Below, piece by piece: positions 8,799-15,878 of a stretch of 64,000 nucleotides of DNA (its first letter is position 1; each line of letters opens with the position of its first letter). This stretch comes from Brevundimonas mediterranea. Its GTDB lineage: Bacteria; Pseudomonadota; Alphaproteobacteria; Caulobacterales; Caulobacteraceae. The notes below the pieces were generated by a model, which did not search any database, had not been told where the DNA came from, and saw only the letters and a program-made list of their open reading frames with translations. A program made the translations under genes and the position numbers. The stretch lies in the NCBI RefSeq assembly GCF_011064825.1, contig NZ_CP048751.1:1736001-1800000 (forward strand), written 5' to 3'.

Positions 8799-10613
8799 AT
8801 GTGCGGCATCATCGGCGTCACCGGCAATGGACCTGTCGTTCCCCGGCTGATCGACAGTCTGAAACGGCTGGAATACCGCGGTTATGACTCGGCCGGGGTC
8901 GCCGCCATGGTGGACGGCGCGGTCGAACGCCGCCGCGCCAAGGGCAAGATCCGTAATCTGGAAGCCGTCCTGGCCGAACAGCCGCTGACGGCCTCGGTCG
9001 GCATCGGCCACACCCGCTGGGCCACTCACGGCGCCCCGACCACGGCCAACGCCCACCCGCACAAGGCCGGGCGCGTCACCCTGGTCCACAACGGCATCAT
9101 CGAGAATTTCGCCGAGCTGAAGGCCGAACTGGCCGCCGAGGGCCATGTCTTTGAAAGCCAGACCGACACCGAGGTCATCGCCCATCTGCTGGACGCCGAG
9201 CTGAACACGGGCCGGGCGCCGCTGGAGGCCTTCAAGGTCACGCTGGACCGGCTGACCGGCGCCTATGCCCTGGCCGTGCTGATCGACGGCCAGGACGATC
9301 TGATCCTGGGCGCCCGTCGTGGCAGCCCCCTGGTCGTCGGCTGGGGCGAGGACGAGATGTATCTGGGCTCGGACGCCCTGGCCGTCGGCCCCTTCACCCA
9401 GAAGATCAGTTATCTGGAAGAGGGCGACTATGTCGCCGTGACCCGCAGCGGCGCCCAGATGTTCGATGTGACCGGCTCTCCGGTCGAACGGGCGGTGGTC
9501 CAGGTCTCGGCCTCTTCGGCGATGGTCGAGAAGGGCGAATATCGCCACTTCATGGAAAAGGAGATCCATGAACAGCCCGACAGCGTCCAGCACACCCTGT
9601 CGGAATATCTGGACCTGGTGACGGGTAAGGCCAAGCCTCAGGCCGTGGACTTCGCCGCCCTCGACCGGATCCAGATCGTGGCCTGCGGCACGGCCTTCTA
9701 CGCCGGCCAGATCGCCCGTTACGCCTTCGAGAAGCTGGCGGGCCTGCCGTGCGACGTCGAGATCGCGTCCGAGTTCCGCTATCGCTCGCCGGCGGTGTCG
9801 CCAAGGACCCTGGCGGTCGCCGTCAGCCAGTCGGGCGAGACGGCCGACACCCTGGCCAGCCTGACCTGGTGCAAGGCCCAGGGGCTGAAGACGGCGGCGG
9901 TGGTCAATGTCCATTCCTCGTCCATGGCGCGCGAGGCCGAGGTGCTGTGGCCGACCCACGCCGGGCCCGAGATCGGCGTCGCCTCGACCAAGGCCTTCAC
10001 CGCCCAGGTCGCGGCCCTGCTGGCCCTGGCCGTGGCGGCCGGGGTGGCGCGCGGCCGGATCGACGCTGCGACCGAGGGGGAACTGGTCAAGGCCCTGTTC
10101 GAAAGCCCGCGCCTGATCGCCGACGCCCTGCGCATGGGCGACAGCATCCGCGCCGTGGTCCAGGACCTGGCCAAGGCCGACGACGTCCTGTTCCTGGGCC
10201 GGGGGGCCATGTTCCCCCTCGCCATGGAAGGGGCGCTGAAGCTGAAGGAGATCAGCTATATCCACGCCGAGGGCTATGCCGCCGGCGAGCTGAAGCACGG
10301 TCCCATCGCCCTGATCGACGAGGAGACCCCGACCATCGCCCTGGCTCCGCTGGACGATGTGTTCGAAAAGACCGCCTCGAACCTGCAGGAGGTCGCCGCC
10401 CGCGGCGGCCCGGTCATCATGATCACGCCGGAAAGGGCTCCGGATCTGCACGGCGCCGGCATCCGCCGCATCCACGCCCCGGACTGCCACCCCCTGATCG
10501 CGCCCCTGGTCTACGCCGTGCCGGTCCAGCTGTTGGCCTATTACACCGCCGTCCAGAAAGGCACCGACGTCGATCAGCCCCGCAACCTGGCCAAGTCCGT
10601 CACGGTGGAGTGA
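8799..10613 (+). CDS. glmS: Glutamine-fructose-6-phosphate aminotransferase (isomerizing)
   Basis: Makes glucosamine-6-phosphate from fructose-6-phosphate and glutamine, the first step of the hexosamine pathway. ATG at 8799 starts MCGIIGVTGNGPV, so that Cys2 becomes the N-terminal nucleophile of the Ntn glutaminase domain after Met removal. This fixes the start; a longer upstream frame would abolish it. The product has 604 residues. Glutaminase (about 1-220) contains TRWATHGAP and HNGIIENF. Two SIS domains follow (about 285-600) with CGTAFYAG, SQSGETADT, GRGAMFPLAMEGALKLKE and the C-terminal AKSVTVE. Its last 40 bases overlap the 3' end of the convergent regulator gene. Confidence 0.97.
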   Translation: MCGIIGVTGNGPVVPRLIDSLKRLEYRGYDSAGVAAMVDGAVERRRAKGKIRNLEAVLAEQPLTASVGIGHTRWATHGAPTTANAHPHKAGRVTLVHNGIIENFAELKAELAAEGHVFESQTDTEVIAHLLDAELNTGRAPLEAFKVTLDRLTGAYALAVLIDGQDDLILGARRGSPLVVGWGEDEMYLGSDALAVGPFTQKISYLEEGDYVAVTRSGAQMFDVTGSPVERAVVQVSASSAMVEKGEYRHFMEKEIHEQPDSVQHTLSEYLDLVTGKAKPQAVDFAALDRIQIVACGTAFYAGQIARYAFEKLAGLPCDVEIASEFRYRSPAVSPRTLAVAVSQSGETADTLASLTWCKAQGLKTAAVVNVHSSSMAREAEVLWPTHAGPEIGVASTKAFTAQVAALLALAVAAGVARGRIDAATEGELVKALFESPRLIADALRMGDSIRAVVQDLAKADDVLFLGRGAMFPLAMEGALKLKEISYIHAEGYAAGELKHGPIALIDEETPTIALAPLDDVFEKTASNLQEVAARGGPVIMITPERAPDLHGAGIRRIHAPDCHPLIAPLVYAVPVQLLAYYTAVQKGTDVDQPRNLAKSVTVE

Positions 10614-11257
10614 GGGGCCTGTTCGCCGACCGAGCCCGCCGCCGCCCTTTGCAGGGCGGCCATGTCGGACAGCAGTATGGCCGCCCGTCGCACCCGGATC
10701 GCCCCGGTCGCCCGAAGCTCGCCTGCCGCGGTGGAAATTCCGGCCCGGCGTACGGCCAGAAGATCGGCGAGGTCGCTCTGGCGCAATGTGACCTCGGTCG
10801 CGCCGCCGAGAGCGTGGATGTCGAGCAGGAGGCCGGCCAGGCGTTCCGTCACCCGGCCATGCGCGTGACGCGTCACCTCGGCCCGGGCTGTTTCCATCCG
10901 ACGGCGCATATCCGCCAGGGCGGTCTCGATCAGGGTGTCGCGATCAATCGCCTCGATGAGGCCGTCGGCTGAAATCACGACCTGGCGACCGCGCGTCAGC
11001 CACAGAGCGCTCTCGTCCGGTCCCGTTCCCAATGCGGCGTCGAAGTTCAGCAGGTCGCCGGGACCGACGAGGCCGAGGCAGACGGGATCCCTCGCTCCCT
11101 GCCGCGCCGCCACGCCTTCCAGAACCAGGGTCACAAGCGATCGACCCGCCTGCAGTGACTGGCTGCGGGCGCCGGGAAAGACGGGGTCTTCGCCCGGTTC
11201 CATCCCTTGGATCGCCAGTTGGGAGAGGAGTGCGCGCGCGAGATTCGGTCGGAGCAT
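10574..11257 (-). CDS. Crp/Fnr-like transcriptional regulator
   Basis: A 227-residue protein with the layout of Crp/Fnr regulators. A beta-rich N-terminal effector domain (about 1-120) includes LVGPGDLLNFDAAL. A C-terminal helix-turn-helix (about 145-195) has VTLRQSDLADLLAVRRAGIS. The effector domain is poorly conserved and no Fe-S cysteine cluster is apparent, so the ligand is unknown. The C-terminal 13 codons are read antisense through the end of glmS, so the tail may be longer than function needs. The next regulator gene lies upstream on the same strand, 51 bases away. Confidence 0.7.
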   Translation of the reverse strand: MLRPNLARALLSQLAIQGMEPGEDPVFPGARSQSLQAGRSLVTLVLEGVAARQGARDPVCLGLVGPGDLLNFDAALGTGPDESALWLTRGRQVVISADGLIEAIDRDTLIETALADMRRRMETARAEVTRHAHGRVTERLAGLLLDIHALGGATEVTLRQSDLADLLAVRRAGISTAAGELRATGAIRVRRAAILLSDMAALQRAAAGSVGEQAPHSTVTDLARLRG

Positions 11258-11308
11258 GGGCCGATCAATCGCGAAGCGGAGCCGCGCGCGATAACATGGG
11301 TTAAGCCG

Positions 11309-12076
11309 TCACACCGGCTCGTTCTGAAGGCGCAGATAGGTGGCGTCGAATTCCGCGATCTCGGCCAGCCGGCGCCAGTCCAGGATCTCCACCTGTCGGC
11401 CGCTCCAGTTGACCACCCCCTCGCCGCGCAGCTCGGTGATGAGACGGCTGACGTGAACGGTTGAAAGGCCCAGGGCGTCGCCCAGGGTCGCCTGGGTGAG
11501 GGGCAGGTCGAAACGCATTCCGTCGACCTTTCCGCTGGTCTTTCCCGTTGTTTGGCCGACCGCCTGAAGACGCAGATAGAGTTCGCACACCAGATGGGCC
11601 AGATGGCCCAGGCCGCTGCGACGCCCCATGGCCACCAGCCACTGGCGATGGATGGCGGCGTCGATGATGGTGTCCAGCCATAGAAGCCGCGTCAGGTGCG
11701 GATGGCGCTCGGTCAGGCGGATCAGCTTGGCGTGGGGGGCGGAGGCGACGACACAGTCGGTCAGGGCCACGACCCCATGATCCATCTGTTTCATCAGCAG
11801 ACTATGCAGGTCGATGAAATCGCCCGGCACATTGATCTCCGTGATCTGGCGCGCGCCGTCCGCCAGACTGCTGTAGCGGGCCGAAAAGCCGGAGATCAGA
11901 AGCGTGCTGTGCAGGGGATGGGAATGTTCCTTGACGATGTCCGCGCCGCTGCGAATCTCGCGCGGCGGATCGAGCACATCCTTCAGGGCCTCGATCTCGT
12001 CCGGCGCGACCTGATCGCGCAGCGAGAGTTTCTCGACCAGGGTGGTGATCCTGGAGGGGGGCGAGACGATGGTCAT
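11309..12076 (-). CDS. Crp/Fnr family transcriptional regulator
   Basis: A 255-residue regulator. The cyclic-nucleotide-binding-like domain (about 15-140) shows IVKEHSHPLHSTLLISGFSA and NVPGDFIDLHSLLM. The C-terminal winged helix (about 165-240) has LPLTQATLGDALGLSTVHVS, followed by RLITELRGEGVV. This arrangement is typical of the abundant alphaproteobacterial Crp/Fnr branch that lacks FNR iron-sulfur cysteines, so it is not an oxygen-sensing FNR by sequence. Its ATG overlaps the stop of the upstream DUF6894 gene by four bases, so the two are co-translated. Targets are unknown. Confidence 0.88.
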   Translation of the reverse strand: MTIVSPPSRITTLVEKLSLRDQVAPDEIEALKDVLDPPREIRSGADIVKEHSHPLHSTLLISGFSARYSSLADGARQITEINVPGDFIDLHSLLMKQMDHGVVALTDCVVASAPHAKLIRLTERHPHLTRLLWLDTIIDAAIHRQWLVAMGRRSGLGHLAHLVCELYLRLQAVGQTTGKTSGKVDGMRFDLPLTQATLGDALGLSTVHVSRLITELRGEGVVNWSGRQVEILDWRRLAEIAEFDATYLRLQNEPV

Positions 12077-12336
12077 TCACCGGTCTCCTGCAAGGTCCAA
12101 CCTTCCGGCGCCGCGTCCGAGGCCCGGGCGGTGACGCTGACTACCGTGCGGCCGTCGGCATCGGTCACGATCACGCTAAACGACGCCGTTTCCCAAAATG
12201 CCGCACCGCGGTAGCGCAGAATCTCCCCAAGGACGGTGACCGCCTCTTCGCGGGCGGCTTCGACATCGGGCAGATCCTCGCCCTGGTCATCGCGAATACA
12301 GTCGCCGTTTTCGGTGTGGAAATAGAAATGCGGCAA
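12073..12336 (-). CDS. DUF6894 family small protein
   Basis: An 87-residue acidic protein that begins MPHFYFHTENGDCIRDDQGE, then LPDVEAAREEAVTVLGEILR. This is the recognisable DUF6894 opening (PxYxF with a D-x-x-G-x-x-x-x-x-x-x-x-A pattern). The start is a TTG at 12336, preceded by GGAGG six bases upstream; no ATG or GTG fits. The stop overlaps the start of the Crp/Fnr regulator. The family is common in rhizobia and caulobacters and has no known function; the coupling suggests expression with, and perhaps a link to, the regulator. Confidence 0.8.
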   Translation of the reverse strand: MPHFYFHTENGDCIRDDQGEDLPDVEAAREEAVTVLGEILRYRGAAFWETASFSVIVTDADGRTVVSVTARASDAAPEGWTLQETGE

Positions 12337-12391
12337 TCGGGCCTCCAGCAGCAGGTCTGCAGGAAGCGGTCGTCAAGCCGATTGGTTCAGA

Positions 12392-13078
12392 TCACGCTGC
12401 GCGATCAAGGACAAAGGCCAGATCCTGGCTGCGCCACATGACGAGATAGCCGTCATCGTAGAGCGGGGTGGGAAAGTCGTAAGGCGAGATCTGGAGATTT
12501 AGAGGTCTGGACGATCCCGCCACATTTTCCGGAAGTTCGATGTTTGGAACCGGATCGCTATTGGAGGTGACCATTACATAGTCCGCGCCGGAGCGGACCA
12601 TGTTCGCGACCGCGCTCCACACATCTCGCTCCAGCAGATGGTTCACCAGGTCCTTGGAGAAAATGAGGTCGGCGCGGGCCGGAATTTCGCGCGTGATGTC
12701 GAGGACGCGGAAGGCATAGCCGGGAAAGGCCCGTCGATTGGCGGCGATCAGGGCGTCGACGATATCGTACCCGATATAGTCGATCTTTGGATTTTGCTTG
12801 AGGAACGTCGGCATCCAGTTGAGATCGCCACAAGGCAGGTCGGCGACGGATTGAATGTCATAGACGCTGACGACCTGCGCTAGGGCGATAAGCGCTTGCC
12901 GAACGGAGCCTGAATCCCGTGTTGACCCGGGACCTGACGCGGACTCCGACGACTTCCAGGTCTTGCCGCGATAGACGTGGGTAAAGCGAGCTTTCAGGTC
13001 GCGATGCCTCTTTGGCCGCTTGCCTATGCCTAGCAGCTTTCGAGTACGGCTGCGTAGGCGCTTCAGAAATAGAGCCAT
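12392..13078 (-). CDS. Class I SAM-dependent methyltransferase
   Basis: From ATG 13078 a 228-residue protein begins MALFLKRLRSRTRKLLGIGK with a basic N-terminus. A Rossmann methyltransferase core follows: VADLPCGDLNWMP is motif I (DxxCGxG-like, with the usual D-x-G-x-G altered). IDYIGYDIVDALI is the acidic strand 2, and ADLIFSKDLVNHL is the motif IV/V region. A longer frame to 13279 only runs antisense into the phosphomutase gene, so I rejected it. It is the last gene of the GDP-mannose operon, 37 bases after the phosphomutase. The substrate is probably a sugar or glycan terminus, by context only. Confidence 0.75.
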   Translation of the reverse strand: MALFLKRLRSRTRKLLGIGKRPKRHRDLKARFTHVYRGKTWKSSESASGPGSTRDSGSVRQALIALAQVVSVYDIQSVADLPCGDLNWMPTFLKQNPKIDYIGYDIVDALIAANRRAFPGYAFRVLDITREIPARADLIFSKDLVNHLLERDVWSAVANMVRSGADYVMVTSNSDPVPNIELPENVAGSSRPLNLQISPYDFPTPLYDDGYLVMWRSQDLAFVLDRAA

Positions 13079-13115
13079 GCTTGTGCTCGCCACGGTTGAA
13101 ATCGGCCGGCTGGCG

Positions 13116-14615
13116 TCAGATTTCCTGGTTGAAGGCGCCGATTTCGGGATAGGCGGCGAGGCGGGGCTTGATCTCCTTGCGGAACAGGTCGCGCATGTCG
13201 TCCTCGGATCGCATGCTCTCGACCACCACGACCAGTTCGGGCTTGTTCGAAGAGGCGCGGACCAGGACCCAGGAACCATCCTCCAGGTGCACCCGGACGC
13301 CGTTCACGGTGATGGCCTCCAGGATCTTGCGACCCAGGATTTCGCCGCCGGAGGCCGCAAGGTCGGAATATTCCTTCACGATCCGCTCCAGCACCCCGTA
13401 CTTCAGCTCGTCGTCGCAATGGGGCGACATGGTCAGGCTGGTCCAGGCGTCGGGCAGGGCGGCTTTCAGTTCACTGAGCTTCTTGCCCGGATTCCGGTCC
13501 AGCATGGCCAGGACCGCGCCGGCGGCCACCAGGCCGTCGTCGTAGCCGTGGCCCAGGTCTCCGGCCATGAAGAAGTGGCCCGACTTCTCGAACCCCGCCA
13601 GGGCGCCCAGTTCGGCGGTCTTGCGCTTGATGTAGGAGTGGCCCGTCTTCCAGTAGACCACCTCGGCGCCATTGGCCTTGAGGATCTCGTCGGTCTTGTA
13701 GAGGCCGGTCGACTTCACATCGACCACGAAGGTGCTGTCCGGATAGACCTTGGACAGGTCGCGGGCCAGCATCAGGCCGATCTTGTCGGCAAAGATCTCC
13801 TCGCCCGTGTCGTCAACCACCCCGCAGCGATCACCGTCGCCGTCGAAGCCCAGGGCCAGGTCGGCGCCGGTCTCGCGCACCCGCTGGGCCATCTGCACCA
13901 GCATGGCGTGATCTTCCGGGTTCGGATTGTACTTGGGGAAGGTGTAGTCGAGGTCGGTGTCCATCTCGATCACCTCGACGCCCATCCGACGCAGGGCGTC
14001 CGGGGCGAAGGCGCCGGCGGTGCCGTTGCCGCAGGCGCAGACCACCTTCAGCGGCCGCTTGATCTGCACCTTGGAGGCGACGTCGGCCACATAGGTCTCG
14101 CGGAAGTCCCCGACACGGACCAGTTTCCCGCCCGGCCGGGCCACGCCCTCGCCGTTCAGCACGATGTCTTTCAGCCGGGCCATTTCCTCGGGCCCGAAGG
14201 TCAGGGGCTTGTTCGCCCCCATCTTGACCCCGGTCCAGCCGTTCTCGTTGTGGCTGGCCGTGACCATGGCCACGCAGGGGGCGTCCAGTTCGAACTGACC
14301 GAAATAGGCCATGGGCGACAGGGCCAGGCCGACGTCCAGAACCTCCATCCCGCCTTCCAGAAGGCCCAGGATCAGGGCCTGTTTGACGCTGAGGCTGTAG
14401 CTGCGGAAATCATGGCCGGTGACGATCCTGGGCGCGACGCCGATTTCGTGGACATAGGTGGCCAGGGCCAGGCCGAGCGCCTGAACGCCGAGGAGATTGA
14501 TCTCCTTCTCCAGGATCCAGCGCGCGTCGTATTCCCGAAACCCGGTCGGCTTGACCAAGGCCTCAGTCTCATAGGCGGCCGTGTTCGGCTTCAGGTCTTG
14601 GCGGGGCTTGAGCAT
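13116..14615 (-). CDS. Phosphomannomutase/phosphoglucomutase
   Basis: Interconverts hexose-6- and hexose-1-phosphates; with a guanylyltransferase upstream it most likely supplies mannose-1-phosphate for GDP-mannose. The 499-residue protein has the alpha-D-phosphohexomutase domains in order. The phosphoserine loop is VTASHNENGWTG, with Ser121. The metal loop is LGFDGDGDRCGVVDD. The sugar-specificity region is GFEKSGHFF, and the C-terminal phosphate loop is LVRASSNKPELVV. The SNKP form of the last loop is typical of the bacterial PMM/PGM (AlgC-like) group, here in a longer subclass. It sits 77 bases after the glycosyltransferase gene in a minus-strand operon. Confidence 0.9.
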   Translation of the reverse strand: MLKPRQDLKPNTAAYETEALVKPTGFREYDARWILEKEINLLGVQALGLALATYVHEIGVAPRIVTGHDFRSYSLSVKQALILGLLEGGMEVLDVGLALSPMAYFGQFELDAPCVAMVTASHNENGWTGVKMGANKPLTFGPEEMARLKDIVLNGEGVARPGGKLVRVGDFRETYVADVASKVQIKRPLKVVCACGNGTAGAFAPDALRRMGVEVIEMDTDLDYTFPKYNPNPEDHAMLVQMAQRVRETGADLALGFDGDGDRCGVVDDTGEEIFADKIGLMLARDLSKVYPDSTFVVDVKSTGLYKTDEILKANGAEVVYWKTGHSYIKRKTAELGALAGFEKSGHFFMAGDLGHGYDDGLVAAGAVLAMLDRNPGKKLSELKAALPDAWTSLTMSPHCDDELKYGVLERIVKEYSDLAASGGEILGRKILEAITVNGVRVHLEDGSWVLVRASSNKPELVVVVESMRSEDDMRDLFRKEIKPRLAAYPEIGAFNQEI

Positions 14616-14692
14616 GGGGCCTCGGTGTAGGGAACGTCTGGTTCAGGGGCGTTGCGCTGGTCGGCGGTTTGGAGCCGACCCGAACGACATCG

Positions 14693-15778
14693 TCAGGCGG
14701 CCGCGCGCTTGCGGATGCGGGCGATGCGGCGCAGGCGGCGCCAGAAACGGCCGCGTTCCGGTTCGGGGTAGGGCTGCAGGTTCTCGACGAACTGATCCGC
14801 CGAGGCGCGCCAGCTGAACTTCTCCGCATAGGCGCGGACGACCTTGCGGTCGAGTTCGAGGCATTTCAGGCAGGCGGTCTTCAGGTCCTCGTCGATCGCG
14901 CCGGCGTTCGAGCCGGGGATGATGTCGATGGGGCCATGGGCCGGATAGGCGGCGACGGGGGTTCCGGCGGCCATGGCCTCCAGGATCACCAGGCCGAAGG
15001 TGTCGGTCCAGCTGGGGAAGACGAAGACGTCGGCGTCGCGGAAACAGCGAGCCAGTTCGTCGCCGAACCGTGCGCCCAGGAATTTGGCCTCGGGATATTT
15101 TTCCTGAAGCTCCGCGCGGGCCGGGCCGTCCCCGACGATGATCTTGGTGCCCGGCAGGTCCAGCTCGAGGAAGGCCTCGATGTTCTTTTCCACCGCAACC
15201 CGGCCGACGTTCAGGAAGAAGGGCCGGGGCCAGTCTTTCCCCCCCATCTGGTCGTAGATGCGCTCCAGATGGGGGTGGAACATCTCGGTGTCCACGCCAC
15301 GCGACCAGGGGGAGACGTTCTTGAACCCATGCTCGACCAGTTCGTCGCGCAGGGTCGGGGTCGCCACCATCAGCCGGCCCGACGGCTTGTGGAACCATTT
15401 CATATAGGCGTAGCCGACCTGGACCGGGATCGGGAACCGGGCGGAGACATATTCGGGGAATTTGGTGTGGTAGCTGGTCGTGAACGGCAGCTTCCATTCC
15501 ACGCAGATGCGGCGCGTGGCGATGCCGATCGGACCCTCGGTGGCGATATGCACGGCCTCGGGTTCGAACGCCCGCAGCATCTCGCGGATTTCTTCCTCCG
15601 CGCCCAGAGCCAGCCGGATTTCCGGATAGGTCGGGCAGGGGATGGTCTTGAACAGGCTGGGTTCGATGACCTCGACCTCGTGACCCATGCCGCGGCATTC
15701 CGCGACGGTGCGGGTCAGGGTGCGGACGACGCCGTTGACCTGAGGTTCCCAGGCGTCGGTGGCCAGAACGATGCGCAT
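14693..15778 (-). CDS. Glycosyltransferase family 4 (GT-B)
   Basis: A 361-residue cytosolic or membrane-associated glycosyltransferase. The N-terminal half has MRIVLATDAWEPQVNGVVRT, a glycine-rich acceptor-domain opening, and SYHTKFPEYVSARF. The C-terminal half has FLNVGRVAVEKNIEAFL and KIIVGDGPARAEL. The nucleotide-sugar motif is DVFVFPSWTDTFGLVILEAM, with the E-x7-E glutamates slightly altered. The closest family image is GDP-mannose-dependent alpha-mannosyltransferase, and the neighbours that make GDP-mannose support this. The basic C-terminus (RRLRRIARIRKRAAA) may bind the membrane. It lies second in the operon; the acceptor is unknown. Confidence 0.88.
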   Translation of the reverse strand: MRIVLATDAWEPQVNGVVRTLTRTVAECRGMGHEVEVIEPSLFKTIPCPTYPEIRLALGAEEEIREMLRAFEPEAVHIATEGPIGIATRRICVEWKLPFTTSYHTKFPEYVSARFPIPVQVGYAYMKWFHKPSGRLMVATPTLRDELVEHGFKNVSPWSRGVDTEMFHPHLERIYDQMGGKDWPRPFFLNVGRVAVEKNIEAFLELDLPGTKIIVGDGPARAELQEKYPEAKFLGARFGDELARCFRDADVFVFPSWTDTFGLVILEAMAAGTPVAAYPAHGPIDIIPGSNAGAIDEDLKTACLKCLELDRKVVRAYAEKFSWRASADQFVENLQPYPEPERGRFWRRLRRIARIRKRAAA

Positions 15779-15878
15779 GGAGGCGGGCGGACCCTGAGCC
15801 GTTGAGTAAGGGCGGAACTTCTAGACGGTTCGGATGACGAAGGCGAGACGGTCGTGGGTGTTTGAGTAGGGGAGACCC

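Noticed and set aside
11309..12076. Oxygen-sensing FNR
   Set aside because: The N-terminal cysteines that hold the FNR iron-sulfur cluster are absent.
13020..14630. Plus-strand frame of 536 codons opposite the phosphomutase
   Set aside because: Antisense shadow: no recognisable domain, and the minus strand carries all phosphohexomutase loops.
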